Source: Actinomycetes bacterium
Lineage (GTDB): Bacteria; Actinomycetota; Acidimicrobiia; Acidimicrobiales; Acidimicrobiaceae
Assembly (NCBI GenBank): GCA_021785005.1
Contig: JAJYGT010000155.1
Location: forward strand, 1 to 54,084
Direction: 5' to 3'
Length of the DNA stretch: 54,084 nt
How positions within the stretch are numbered: position 1 is the stretch's first letter; each line of letters starts with the position of its first letter. The translations under genes were made by a program, and so were the position numbers. Positions 7,237 through 16,722 of this stretch are shown here, in pieces. The notes below the pieces were generated by a model. The model was not told where the DNA came from and made no database searches. It was given only the letters and a program-made list of their open reading frames with translations.

Positions 7237-10200
7237 ATGAGGCCAAGGCAAGCCGATACGAGCCGATTGCCGTCAGCTCGGAAAGTACTGTCGTTGCAGA
7301 ATTTATCCCGGATGCATCAACCGACGCCGCCTACCAGTCCGAGGCGGACCTGGAACGAGAATTTATCAAGCTGCTGAAGTCACAGGCATATGAGTACCTT
7401 GCGATCACGAGTGAAGCGCAACTCATCAATAACCTCCGCACTCAGATCGAGACCCTGAACTCAATCATTTTCTCGGAATCCGAATGGAAGCGTTTCTTCA
7501 GTGAGAAGATCGCCGGAGCGAACGATGGCATCGTCGAGAAGACCATCCGCATCCATGACGACCACATCCAGGTCTTAAAGCGAGATGACAACTCAACAAA
7601 GAACGTCATGCTCATCGACAAGACAAACATCCACAACAACCGACTGCAGGTCATCAATCAGTACGAGATCGGTAAGGACGATGGTGGCGCCGCCCGCTCG
7701 AATCGCTATGACGTCACTGTGCTTGTCAACGGACTACCGCTTGTACACGTTGAACTCAAACGCCGTGGCGTTGATATTCGCGAGGCATTCAACCAGATTG
7801 ACCGCTATCAGCGCGACAGCTTTTGGGCAGGCTCTGGTCTCTTTGAGTACGTGCAGCTCTTTGTAATCAGCAACGGCACTTTGACGAAGTACTACTCCAA
7901 CACCACCCGACGCCAACACCTGGACGAAAGTACCCGATCGAAGAAGGTTCGCAAGACCTCGAACTCGTTCGAGTTCACCTCGTGGTGGGCCGATGCCACA
8001 AACAAGCCAATCCAGGATCTTGTTGGCTTTACGAGGACGTTCTTCGCAAAGCACGCCCTGCTAAATATCCTGACCCGCTATTGCGTACTCACTGCTGACA
8101 AGCTTTTGCTGGTTATGCGCCCCTATCAGATCGTCGCCACTGAGCGGATCCTGCAGAAGATTGAAATCTCCACGAACTACAAACAACTCGGTACGATCGC
8201 CGCAGGCGGGTATGTCTGGCACACCACTGGGTCGGGCAAAACGTTGACAAGCTTTAAGGCCGCTCAGCTTGCCTCAAAGCTCAGCAATGTAGATAAAGTC
8301 ATTTTTGTCGTGGACCGTAAGGATCTGGACTATCAGACCATGCGAGAATACGACCGCTTCGAAAAAGGCGCTGCCAACTCAAACACCTCGACGGCCGTCC
8401 TAAAGAAGCAGTTGGAAGCCCCAGGTGCCAACATCATCATCACAACTATCCAGAAACTGTCGACCTTTATCTCCGGGAACAAGGGTCACGCTATCTACGG
8501 CGGACATGTCGTAATTATCTTCGATGAATGCCACCGCTCACAGTTCGGCGATATGCACACTTCAATAACCAGGGCATTCAAGCGCTACAACCTTTTCGGC
8601 TTCACCGGCACGCCGATCTTTGCTGTGAACGCTGGTAGTGGTGGAAACCCCAAACTGAGAACCACCGAGCAGGCCTTCGGCGACAGGCTGCATACCTACA
8701 CGATCGTCGATGCAATTAGTGACAAGAACGTCCTGCCATTTCGCATCGACTATGTGAACACAATCAAGCTCTCCGAAGGTCTGGCTGATAAGCAGGTCTC
8801 AGCCATTGACACCGAACGTGCATTGCTCGCCCCGGAGCGACTGCGCAAGGTTGTTGCCTACACCCTGGATCACTTCGATCAAAAGACCAAAAGGGCCCAA
8901 CACTACTCAGTAGCGGGCAAGCGAGTCAATGGGTTCAATGCGCTCTTCGCAACGGCTTCGATCGACGCGGCAAAGCGATACTATGCCGAGTTCAAGACCC
9001 AACAAAAAGACTCAACTCCAGATCGAAGGCTCAAGATCGGCATCATCTACTCCTATGCTCCTAACGAAGACATTGGAGACGACTACCTCGATGAAGAGGG
9101 TTTTGAGACCAACGCACTTGACCGGCCATCGCGTGACTTCCTCGACGATGCAATCAAGGACTACAACGCCTTCTTTGGTACCAGCTTCGACACCTCTTCA
9201 GACAAATTCCAGAACTACTACAAAGACCTGTCGCTACGGCTGAAGAATCGTGAGATCGATCTCGTCATCGTCGTGAATATGTTCCTCACCGGCTTTGATG
9301 CAACGACTCTCAACACGCTTTTCGCGGATAAGCGCCTTGTCAACCATGGTCTCCTGCAGGCTTATTCGCGCACTAATCGAATCCTCAACTCAGTAAAGAC
9401 CTACGGCAACATCGTCTCCTTTCGTGACCTAGAAGAAGAGACCAATGACGCCATTGCATTATTCGGAAATAAAGATGCCCGCGGTATCGTGCTTCTCAAG
9501 CCCTATGGCGACTACTACACCGAGTACGCCGAACGCGCCCAAGAGCTGCTTACGAAGTTCCCGCCGGGTACGCAGATCGTCGGTGAAGCCGCACAGAAGG
9601 ACTTCATTGCGCTCTTCGGTGCAATTCTTCGCCTGCAGAACATCCTGACCTCGTTTGACGAGTTTGCTGGCAACGAGATCCTGACGGATCGGCAAAGCCA
9701 GGACTACCGCAGTGTGTACCTCGACCTCTATGCAGACTTCCGGCGTATCAGTGATGCGGAGAAGGAGTCGATTAACGACGACATTGTCTTCGAGATTGAG
9801 CTAATCAAGCAGGTCGAAATCAACGTCGATTACATCCTTATGCTCGTCCAGAAATGGCGTGAAGCCCGAGGAGACGGTACGGACAAGGAGACAGAGGCGA
9901 TCACGCAGATTCAGCGTGCGATTGACTCCAGCCTCTCATTACGCAACAAAAAGGATCTCATCATGACCTTCGTTGATTCAGTCTCTGCCAGCGGCAAGAT
10001 CGATGAAGAGTGGCGAGCGTTCGTCGATGCCAAGCGAATCGCTGAGCTTGAAGACATCATCACTCAGGAAGGATTAAGTCCAGACGAGACTAGGAAGTTT
10101 ATTGAGCGTGCTTTCCGTGACGGCGCCATTCCAACCGCCGGAACAGCCGTCACAAAGATCCTCCCTCCTGTCTCACGCTTCTCTTCCGACGGCGGTCACG

Positions 10201-10289
10201 GCGTGAAGAAACAGCGCGTACTAGCACGACTCGGGGCATACTTAGACCGATTCTTAGGATTGGGTTCGAGTGGAGACTACAATGACTAA
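7233..10289 (+). CDS. hsdR: Type I restriction endonuclease subunit HsdR
   Basis: A 1018-residue restriction and translocase subunit. The N-terminal nuclease domain has Asp160 and the ELK pair Glu174/Lys176 of the PD-(D/E)XK fold. The superfamily 2 motor follows: Walker A TGSGKT at 332-337, DECH at 431-434, and FTGTP ending at 461. A second RecA-like domain (about 560-750) includes the FLTGFD and YSRTNRI motifs. The C-terminal helical region lacks the DUF3387 tail, so it belongs to the EcoR124-like type. It starts with ATGA inside the hsdS stop and ends overlapping the PHP-ATPase gene. With HsdM and HsdS it should cut unmodified DNA after translocation. No inactivating change was noticed. Confidence 0.97.
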   Translation: MNEAKASRYEPIAVSSESTVVAEFIPDASTDAAYQSEADLEREFIKLLKSQAYEYLAITSEAQLINNLRTQIETLNSIIFSESEWKRFFSEKIAGANDGIVEKTIRIHDDHIQVLKRDDNSTKNVMLIDKTNIHNNRLQVINQYEIGKDDGGAARSNRYDVTVLVNGLPLVHVELKRRGVDIREAFNQIDRYQRDSFWAGSGLFEYVQLFVISNGTLTKYYSNTTRRQHLDESTRSKKVRKTSNSFEFTSWWADATNKPIQDLVGFTRTFFAKHALLNILTRYCVLTADKLLLVMRPYQIVATERILQKIEISTNYKQLGTIAAGGYVWHTTGSGKTLTSFKAAQLASKLSNVDKVIFVVDRKDLDYQTMREYDRFEKGAANSNTSTAVLKKQLEAPGANIIITTIQKLSTFISGNKGHAIYGGHVVIIFDECHRSQFGDMHTSITRAFKRYNLFGFTGTPIFAVNAGSGGNPKLRTTEQAFGDRLHTYTIVDAISDKNVLPFRIDYVNTIKLSEGLADKQVSAIDTERALLAPERLRKVVAYTLDHFDQKTKRAQHYSVAGKRVNGFNALFATASIDAAKRYYAEFKTQQKDSTPDRRLKIGIIYSYAPNEDIGDDYLDEEGFETNALDRPSRDFLDDAIKDYNAFFGTSFDTSSDKFQNYYKDLSLRLKNREIDLVIVVNMFLTGFDATTLNTLFADKRLVNHGLLQAYSRTNRILNSVKTYGNIVSFRDLEEETNDAIALFGNKDARGIVLLKPYGDYYTEYAERAQELLTKFPPGTQIVGEAAQKDFIALFGAILRLQNILTSFDEFAGNEILTDRQSQDYRSVYLDLYADFRRISDAEKESINDDIVFEIELIKQVEINVDYILMLVQKWREARGDGTDKETEAITQIQRAIDSSLSLRNKKDLIMTFVDSVSASGKIDEEWRAFVDAKRIAELEDIITQEGLSPDETRKFIERAFRDGAIPTAGTAVTKILPPVSRFSSDGGHGVKKQRVLARLGAYLDRFLGLGSSGDYND

Positions 10290-13083
10290 GCGTTATCCCG
10301 CTGGCTCTGAGTGGCGGAAATGGGACCTTCATGTCCATATCCCAGGCACCAAGCTCAATGATAACTACGACAAGAATGGCGGTAAGCCGGACTGGGATCG
10401 CTTCGCCAAAATTATCGAGCAGTCTGATGTCGCCGTCTTCGGTTTCACCGACTACTTTTCCGCAGACCAGACGCTCGAATTCATCAAGTACTTCAAATCC
10501 GTGTATCCGAACTCAGAGAAATTGCTACTAGTCAATGTTGAACTTCGGTTGAACGAGACCGTCAACGGCAATGTCCAGATGGTCGACTTCCACATCATCT
10601 TTCGGGATTCTCTTAACGAGGCGAAGGTCAATGAGTTCCTGTCCAAACTGAAGACGCAGAGTACGGACAGGAATGGTCGGCATATATTGTGCTCGGAACT
10701 TGATGCAGGTGACTTTGAGAGTGCAACAGTCACACGCGATCATATCAAGGAAGCTTTCAAAGATACATTCGGGTCGAAGGCCGAACCGACAGAAAAGCTC
10801 ATCTACCTCGCCCCGGCGAATAACAACGGGCTGAGAGCTGAGCGAGGCAACCAACGCAAGGCAAACCTCGCCGACGAGATCGACAAAGTCGTGCACGCGA
10901 TCTTCGGTAAGGACCCAGGTAACTCGGAGTACTACCTGAAGACGGATCGGTACGAGGACCAGACTCAGATCGCGAAGCCGAAACCTGTCTTCGGCGGTTG
11001 CGATGCTCATAGTTTCAGAGACCTCAAGCAATGGCTCGGCAAGTCTGTCAACTCGGAGAGTACCCGCCAGGTAGTGACCTGGGTCAAGGCCGACCCGACG
11101 TTCGAAGGGCTTCAGCAGACACTCGTAGAGCCCCGCGATCGTGTGGCGCTTTCGGATCTTAAGCCAGATGCTAAGGATCAGTACAAGGTCATAAAGCGCG
11201 TAACCTTCGAGAACTCAACCGACTTTCCCGAGAAGATTGTCTTCAACCCGAACCTAAATGCGATTATCGGCAGCCGGTCGTCGGGGAAGTCAGCACTACT
11301 TGCTCATATTGCCCATGCTGTTGACTCAGGATATACCGTTAAGCAGCAGGTACTGGCAACCAAGGCCAGGGAGAGCGAAGTCGGTCCTGCGGCGGGTCGG
11401 TCATGGAAGTCTGTGGAATCGACCACTTGTCAGGTCGAATGGGCGGATGGCTCCACTGCGGGTGGCAGCGTAATCTACATCCCGCAAAACTGGCTTTACG
11501 AGATTAGTGATAACCCGAAGGAAGTCACCGACAAGATACGACCAGTACTTGAGTCGCGTTACGCTACCTACTTCCGAGAGCATGAACGGCTACTTAACGC
11601 GGTGAAAACCGCTAATGAAACCATCGAGAAGTCGACTAGTCGCTGGTTTGAGTTGGCTGGTGACCTTGACCAACTTAATGGGGAGATTAAGAAAGTCGGC
11701 GACAAGAAGTCGATTACGAAGGCACGCGACGAAATTAAGGGGCAGATCGAAGCTCTGCGTGCCGCCAACTCGTTGAGTGCTGAAGACCTCGAGAAGTATC
11801 AGTCGGTTGTCAATGAGAACGCAAACAAGCTGATGCGGCTCGACCAGATCGATATTGAGACCGAACAGCTCGACTTGTATGTGGTCGAGGAATCACCGAA
11901 GAAGTTCGCGGCAGTAGTAGATGCGGTCGTAGTCAACACTTACCTCACGCCCGAGCTCGATGACGTTCCGGAAGAGCTGTCTGCCGCGCTTGAATCACTC
12001 ATCAAGGAGTCCGACACGGCGCTTATTGGTAAGGTCGAGGCAGCAATGGTTGCCTTTCGCAGCAGCTTGGCGACGGAGGTGGAGAACCTTGGTAAGGACA
12101 TCAAGAAGCTAGAGACTGACAACAAGGACCTACTCGAGAAACACAAGGCTAACGTCACCCTGGACGAGCTCGTCAAAAGACAGAAGACTCAGCAAGATTC
12201 TCTCGACAAGATCGAGAAGCTTGAGATTAGGCGGTCTTCGATCCAGACGGATCAACAAGCAGCGGCTGACCAGATCGGGAAGGAGCTCAAGAAGCGGAGT
12301 GATACGCTGACATCTCTAAGGACAGTATTCGGCGCTGAACCTCGAACACTCGATCAACTTGCGTTCGGCATGGTGACAGACTTCGATGTCGCCGTCGTCC
12401 ATGCCCTGTCCGAGCCTTTCCGGAAGAACGAGAAGGGTACGTTCCTCAAGAGTGCCGAGGAGTCCGACCAGGTAGTCGACATCAAGAAGGCTCAAGCAAA
12501 CCCGAGCGCCTTCATGCTGGACCTCTTCAGCAAAAAGCAGAAGCTCAATCAAGGCAACCTGGCCGTTGATGTTGCCAAGCGGGTTCTCGCCGCCACTCGA
12601 GAGATCCGATTCACCGCAGAGCTTGACGAAGACCGCATCGGTGGGTTCGAGCGGTCAACCATGACACCGGGAAAGCAGGCTCTTTTTGCCCTAACCCTGA
12701 TTCTCGGAGAGGCGGAGGAGCGTTGGGCGCTCCTCATTGACCAGCCGGAAGACGACCTCGACAGTCGCTCTATCTACATGGACATCGTGCGTTACCTAGT
12801 CGAGCAAAAGAAGCAACGTCAGATTATTCTCGTAACGCACAACGCGAACCTAGTCGTTGGGGCAGATGCGGAAGAAGTACTGGTTGCCAACCGTCACGGC
12901 GATGACCGTAAGAACAAAGACAACCGAACCTTCGATTATCTCACTGGATCGCTTGAGCACAGCACGACAAAAAAGTCGGGCGCTCATGAATTGGAGCGGA
13001 TGGGTATTCGCGAACACGCTGTCGAGATTCTTGACGGAGGCGAGGAAGCTTTTCAAAAGCGTCGGGACAAGTACAAGATCTAA
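10282..13083 (+). CDS. TrlF-like PHP domain plus AAA/SMC-type ATPase, defence associated
   Basis: A 933-residue two-part protein. Residues 1-290 form a PHP metal-dependent phosphoesterase-like domain with the expected metal ligands DLHVH (15-19), GFTDY (54-58), E in NVEL (87), DFH (102-104) and DAH (241-243). An ABC/SMC-type ATPase follows: Walker A GSRSSGKS at 330-337, a long central coiled coil (about 400-680), Walker B in LLIDQPED near 817-824, and a THNAN switch near 852. This layout matches what protein databases call the TrlF family, often linked to type I restriction systems (from memory). ATG at 10282 overlaps the hsdR stop and has GGAG upstream; a GTG at 10270 is less likely. A role as an ATP-gated nuclease acting with or backing up the type I complex is inference. 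Confidence 0.88.
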   Translation: MTKRYPAGSEWRKWDLHVHIPGTKLNDNYDKNGGKPDWDRFAKIIEQSDVAVFGFTDYFSADQTLEFIKYFKSVYPNSEKLLLVNVELRLNETVNGNVQMVDFHIIFRDSLNEAKVNEFLSKLKTQSTDRNGRHILCSELDAGDFESATVTRDHIKEAFKDTFGSKAEPTEKLIYLAPANNNGLRAERGNQRKANLADEIDKVVHAIFGKDPGNSEYYLKTDRYEDQTQIAKPKPVFGGCDAHSFRDLKQWLGKSVNSESTRQVVTWVKADPTFEGLQQTLVEPRDRVALSDLKPDAKDQYKVIKRVTFENSTDFPEKIVFNPNLNAIIGSRSSGKSALLAHIAHAVDSGYTVKQQVLATKARESEVGPAAGRSWKSVESTTCQVEWADGSTAGGSVIYIPQNWLYEISDNPKEVTDKIRPVLESRYATYFREHERLLNAVKTANETIEKSTSRWFELAGDLDQLNGEIKKVGDKKSITKARDEIKGQIEALRAANSLSAEDLEKYQSVVNENANKLMRLDQIDIETEQLDLYVVEESPKKFAAVVDAVVVNTYLTPELDDVPEELSAALESLIKESDTALIGKVEAAMVAFRSSLATEVENLGKDIKKLETDNKDLLEKHKANVTLDELVKRQKTQQDSLDKIEKLEIRRSSIQTDQQAAADQIGKELKKRSDTLTSLRTVFGAEPRTLDQLAFGMVTDFDVAVVHALSEPFRKNEKGTFLKSAEESDQVVDIKKAQANPSAFMLDLFSKKQKLNQGNLAVDVAKRVLAATREIRFTAELDEDRIGGFERSTMTPGKQALFALTLILGEAEERWALLIDQPEDDLDSRSIYMDIVRYLVEQKKQRQIILVTHNANLVVGADAEEVLVANRHGDDRKNKDNRTFDYLTGSLEHSTTKKSGAHELERMGIREHAVEILDGGEEAFQKRRDKYKI

Positions 13084-13092
13084 GGATTCAGA

Positions 13093-13302
13093 ATGAAGAC
13101 GAGCACTACGACAATTAATTGGCTGCATACTTCCACTATCGACTGGTCTCTCAAGGAGTCGGTTCGGAGAATGATGCACTCCAAAGTTCGTCGGCTATTT
13201 GCCAAGTATGACTATCCACCCGGCCATGAAGAGAAGGCCGTCGAGCTTGTGTTGCAGCAAGCCGAACTCTTTGGTGATCATGAATGCGGAGACCGACGAT
13301 GA
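13093..13302 (+). CDS. HsdR C-terminal-tail-like miniprotein 1
   Basis: A 69-residue protein. Residues 18-61 (IDWSLKESVRRMMHSKVRR, then [20 protein letters not shown]) resemble only the extreme C terminus of DUF3387-type HsdR subunits. The intact HsdR in this cluster is of another type and lacks that tail, so this is not a simple duplication of it. AAGGA stands about seven bases before the ATG and the gene follows the ATPase gene by nine bases, so expression looks intact. A second such ORF at 16715-16936 shares [20 protein letters not shown]. It may be a remnant of a lost hsdR or a free-standing adaptor that docks on a type I complex; the preserved start signal favours retention of function. 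Confidence 0.7.
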   Translation: MKTSTTTINWLHTSTIDWSLKESVRRMMHSKVRRLFAKYDYPPGHEEKAVELVLQQAELFGDHECGDRR

Positions 13303-13405
13303 ACGTCATTTTGATAACCATTCGAAGGTACTACTTTGGAACAGGATGCGAAGCGCAGGATTTCCGCGACTTCGCATCCTGCATATCACGAAGCTGGAGC
13401 ACGTG

Positions 13406-14482
13406 ATGCAGAAAGAAGCAAGGTTGCTTAAAGACAAGGCGATCAAGTCACTGTTGTTATCCATTGACCACTTCAACGGCGTAAGCGAACTCGGTCGATT
13501 TGAAGCGGTTTTGATCTTTCTTGACCATTCGTTCGAGATGCTTCTGAAGGCAGCCATCCTAAAGAAGGGAGGCAAGATACGATTGCCGCGACAAAAGGAG
13601 ACCATCGGCTTCGAAAAGTGCGTTCGCAAGGCTCTCTCTGAGACCATTTTCCTAAGTGACGAGCAGGCTCTAGTACTCCAAACGATCAACGGTTTGCGCG
13701 ACGCTGCACAACATCACCTGCTTGAACTGTCTGAAGGACAGCTTTATTTCCATGCTCAGTCTGGTGTCACGCTCTTCCGCGACATCTTGCAAGACGTTTT
13801 CCAGGAAGACATTGCTCGTGTCCTTCCCGATCGTGTCCTTCCGATCTCGACGATGGCTCTGACTGACCCATTGACATTGTTTTTGTCTGAGGCCGAAGAG
13901 GTTCGTAAACTCCTTGCTCCTGGCAAGCGAAAGCGAGCAGAGGCGGCGGCCAAGTTGCGCGGCATCGCAATCGTCGACGGCGCATTGCAGGGAACATTTG
14001 TGCAGCCGAGCGAAACGGAACTCAAACGCCTCGGCCAGCGCCTAGTGAAAGGCGAGACGTTCCATGAAGTATTTCCCGGTATCGGGTCAATCAACTTTAC
14101 GACCGAGGGGGAGGGATCAAAGCTTTCTCTTCGGATCTCGAAGAAGGAAGGTATCCCCGTAACAATTGTGCCGGAAGGTACACCGGGTTCAGGCGTTGTG
14201 GCTATCAAACGAGTTGATGAGCTTGGGTACTACAACCTCGGTCATCATGACCTTGCAAAGAAGGTTGGTCTTACAACGAACAAGACGACGGCAGCGATTG
14301 CTCTGCTCGGCCTCAAAGCAGATTTTAACTGTTTCAAGGAATTCACAATTGGCAAGGTCAGATGCCAACGGTATTCCCAAGAATCGATCAAGAAGATCAA
14401 AACGCTTATTGATGAAAAAGGTGCCGATCAGATCTGGTCGGAGTATCAAACATCACGTCGTACTCAAAAGGCATCCCCATGA
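13406..14482 (+). CDS. DUF3644 protein with HEPN-like RX4H motif, putative RNase
   Basis: A 358-residue protein whose first about 150 residues match the DUF3644 pattern: helical, with a KSLLLSIDHFN opening and a FEMLLKA helix. Residues 98-103 read RDAAQH, which fits the RX4H catalytic signature of HEPN ribonucleases and is followed by another His. The middle (about 150-290) is unrecognised. The C-terminal about 80 residues look like a small helix-turn-helix domain (LAKKVGLTTNKTTAAIALLGL). ATG at 13406 has GGAG six bases upstream; the frame is open further back to 13199, but earlier starts have poor sites and overlap the miniprotein gene. Its stop overlaps the next nuclease gene (ATGA). The likely role is RNA or tRNA cleavage during infection (inference). 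Confidence 0.75.
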   Translation: MQKEARLLKDKAIKSLLLSIDHFNGVSELGRFEAVLIFLDHSFEMLLKAAILKKGGKIRLPRQKETIGFEKCVRKALSETIFLSDEQALVLQTINGLRDAAQHHLLELSEGQLYFHAQSGVTLFRDILQDVFQEDIARVLPDRVLPISTMALTDPLTLFLSEAEEVRKLLAPGKRKRAEAAAKLRGIAIVDGALQGTFVQPSETELKRLGQRLVKGETFHEVFPGIGSINFTTEGEGSKLSLRISKKEGIPVTIVPEGTPGSGVVAIKRVDELGYYNLGHHDLAKKVGLTTNKTTAAIALLGLKADFNCFKEFTIGKVRCQRYSQESIKKIKTLIDEKGADQIWSEYQTSRRTQKASP

Positions 14483-15405
14483 CGACATCCAAACGTGTCA
14501 ACGCATCGATTCTCCAACCTCTTAAGGAGGCACTCAGTCTCTCGTTTTGGTACAAGAAGGATCTCAGGGCCTTCTTGAGTGTTGTCCTTCCCGATGTGGG
14601 GCTCGTTGGGAACCTCGACTGGACTGACTACAAACGCAATATCGTCGCCCGGCTGGTGGACATCATGGCAAGCAACCAACCGACTTACCTTGATGAATTG
14701 CTAACACTCATTCTTGCAACTGCCGATATTGTCGATCCGAGCCATCTCAAGCGGGTCGAAGATGGTGACCGGAAGTATGAAGAGGCAGTAGAGGCGCTTA
14801 ACACGCTGCGCGGGATGGTGGCGCCGTACCGGGAATTGCGGACTGAAGCTGAAGAGGCTCTGCGTCGACAGCGAGAGGAGGAGGCACGCGCCGCAGTGCA
14901 ACGTGACATTCGCATCAAACTGGGCGAACTCCGAGATCTGCTCTACGACCTCACACGAAACGCTGATCATCAAGCGCGGGGATATGCACTGGAGAGGCTT
15001 CTCACTCAGATCGTCGCTGTCTTCGATATCGATGCAAAGGCGTCATTTCGGATAGTTGGCGAACAGATTGACGGAGCATTCACATTTGAGGGAACGGAAT
15101 ATCTGTTCGAAGCTAAGTGGCAGCAGGACAGAGCTTCAGTCGCAGATCTAGATTCGTTTTCGGGCAAGATAGGCCGCAAGCTCGAGAACACGCTCGGTCT
15201 CTTCTTGGCGGTAAACGGCTTTCAGAGTTCCGTTTTGACGACGTATTCCCAAAACCGGTCACAGCTCTTCTTAATGGATGGCAGCGACCTCAGTGCCGTC
15301 TTGGAAGATCGAGTTGGGTTGCCAGAGCTCTTGACCAGGAAACGTCAGCATGCTTCCCGCACTGGCGAGGTGTTCATAAGTGCGTATCAGATTTTGGGAT
15401 CGTAG
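14479..15405 (+). CDS. Mrr-like PD-(D/E)XK restriction endonuclease
   Basis: A 308-residue protein. The N-terminal about 95 residues form a helical domain of unknown type, and a charged coiled coil (about 95-150) leads into the nuclease domain. There Glu172, Asp198 (in QIDGAF) and the EAK motif 211-213 give a complete restriction-endonuclease-like active site, followed by the SFSGKIGRK helix seen in Mrr-type domains. It starts within the stop of the DUF3644 gene and is followed 18 bases later by the DUF2130 gene, so the three form a module. The coiled coil suggests oligomerisation or a partner. The target DNA is unknown. An alternative reading as a stand-alone solitary endonuclease is less likely given the coupling. 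Confidence 0.8.
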   Translation: MTTSKRVNASILQPLKEALSLSFWYKKDLRAFLSVVLPDVGLVGNLDWTDYKRNIVARLVDIMASNQPTYLDELLTLILATADIVDPSHLKRVEDGDRKYEEAVEALNTLRGMVAPYRELRTEAEEALRRQREEEARAAVQRDIRIKLGELRDLLYDLTRNADHQARGYALERLLTQIVAVFDIDAKASFRIVGEQIDGAFTFEGTEYLFEAKWQQDRASVADLDSFSGKIGRKLENTLGLFLAVNGFQSSVLTTYSQNRSQLFLMDGSDLSAVLEDRVGLPELLTRKRQHASRTGEVFISAYQILGS

Positions 15406-15423
15406 TCATGAAAGGAGGAAAAT

Positions 15424-16722
15424 ATGCATGAGATCAAATGCCCGCACTGCGGGAAAACATTCAACATCGATGAAGCAGGTTACGCCGATATCCTTAATCA
15501 AGTGCGTGACGAAGCTTTCGATAAGGCGCTGCACGAGCGGTTGACTCTGGCCGAACAGGACAAGAAGAATGCTGTCGAATTGGCAGAGACGAAGGTCGCC
15601 AGTCAGATGGAAAAGGAAGTTGCCAAGAAAAACTCGGAGATCGCTCGACTTAAGGAAGAACTCAAATCGAGTGCGGAACTTGTCCAGGCCAGGGTCACTG
15701 GTGAGCTCAGGAATGAAGCTGCTAAGAAGGACTCCGAGATTGCTCGCCTTAAGGAAGAGCTGAAGTCTGCTGACGTCGCCAAGAAGCTTGCTCTAAGAGA
15801 AGCACTCGGGGTTGTTGAGAAGGAACGTGACGACCTCAAGCGCGACCTTGAAGCCAAAGACGCCGAGCAGAAGTTGCTGGCGAGTTCCTTGAAGGAGAAG
15901 TACGAGACGCAGATCAAGGATCGTGACGATGCCATTGAGCGTCTCAAGGACATGAAGGCGAGACTCTCGACGAAGATGGTCGGCGAGACGCTGGAGCAGC
16001 ATTGTGAGATCGAATTCAACAAAATTCGCGCTACTGCGTTCCCTCGGGCGTACTTCGAGAAGGACAACGATGCACGCACAGGAAGCAAGGGTGACTACGT
16101 CTTTCGTGAAGCTGACGAAGGAGGCACGGAGTTCATCTCAATCATGTTTGAGATGAAGAACGAGAACGACGGAACTGCGACCAAGAAGAAGAATGAAGAC
16201 TTCCTGAAGGAGTTGGACAAGGACCGAATTGAGAAGGGATGTGAATACGCAATTCTTGTTTCGCTTCTCGAGCCCGATAGCGAGCTCTACAACGGTGGAA
16301 TCGTCGACGTATCGCATCGTTTCCCGAAGATGTATGTTGTCCGACCACAGTTTTTCATTCCGATGGTCACGTTGCTGCGTAACGGTGCCCTCAACTCGCT
16401 GACCTACAAGTCCGAATTAGCGCGTGTACGTGAGCAGAATATCGACATCACGAACTTCGAAGATGATTTGAAAGCCTTCAAGACTGGCTTCGCTAGGAAT
16501 TACGACCTGGCCTCGAAGAAGTTCAAGACGGCTATCGACGAGATCGACAAGACCATCGACCATCTCCAGAAGACCAAGGAGGCCTTGCTCGGCTCAGAGA
16601 ACAACCTTCGTCTCGCCAACAACAAGGCTGACGACTTGACTATCAAGAAGTTGACCAGAGGAAACCCCACGATGGCCGCCAAGTTTGCTGAGCTGAAGGA
16701 CGCGGAGGACTCTGATGCCTAA
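15424..16722 (+). CDS. DUF2130 protein: zinc-ribbon-like, coiled coil, PD-(D/E)XK-like
   Basis: A 432-residue DUF2130 family protein. The N terminus begins [11 protein letters not shown] (one CxxC, Cys6 and Cys9), a half zinc ribbon. Residues 30-180 are a continuous coiled coil containing an internal duplication of [12 protein letters not shown] about 34 residues apart. The conserved DUF2130 core follows (about 183-370), with Asp224 and the EMK motif at 243-245 in a nuclease-like arrangement. AAAGGAGG precedes the ATG at ideal spacing. Family members often occur in defence and mobile regions but have no established activity that I know of. The stop lies inside the start of miniprotein 2. The nuclease assignment is inference from the motif pattern. 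Confidence 0.85.
   Translation: MHEIKCPHCGKTFNIDEAGYADILNQVRDEAFDKALHERLTLAEQDKKNAVELAETKVASQMEKEVAKKNSEIARLKEELKSSAELVQARVTGELRNEAAKKDSEIARLKEELKSADVAKKLALREALGVVEKERDDLKRDLEAKDAEQKLLASSLKEKYETQIKDRDDAIERLKDMKARLSTKMVGETLEQHCEIEFNKIRATAFPRAYFEKDNDARTGSKGDYVFREADEGGTEFISIMFEMKNENDGTATKKKNEDFLKELDKDRIEKGCEYAILVSLLEPDSELYNGGIVDVSHRFPKMYVVRPQFFIPMVTLLRNGALNSLTYKSELARVREQNIDITNFEDDLKAFKTGFARNYDLASKKFKTAIDEIDKTIDHLQKTKEALLGSENNLRLANNKADDLTIKKLTRGNPTMAAKFAELKDAEDSDA

Noticed and set aside
10528-11031. Long minus-strand open frame inside the PHP-ATPase gene
   Set aside because: It overlaps a gene with complete motifs, has no family resemblance and no ribosome-binding site.
15603-16088. 161-codon minus-strand open frame rich in Ser and Leu
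   Set aside because: It is the antisense of the coiled coil of the DUF2130 gene, where such composition is expected.
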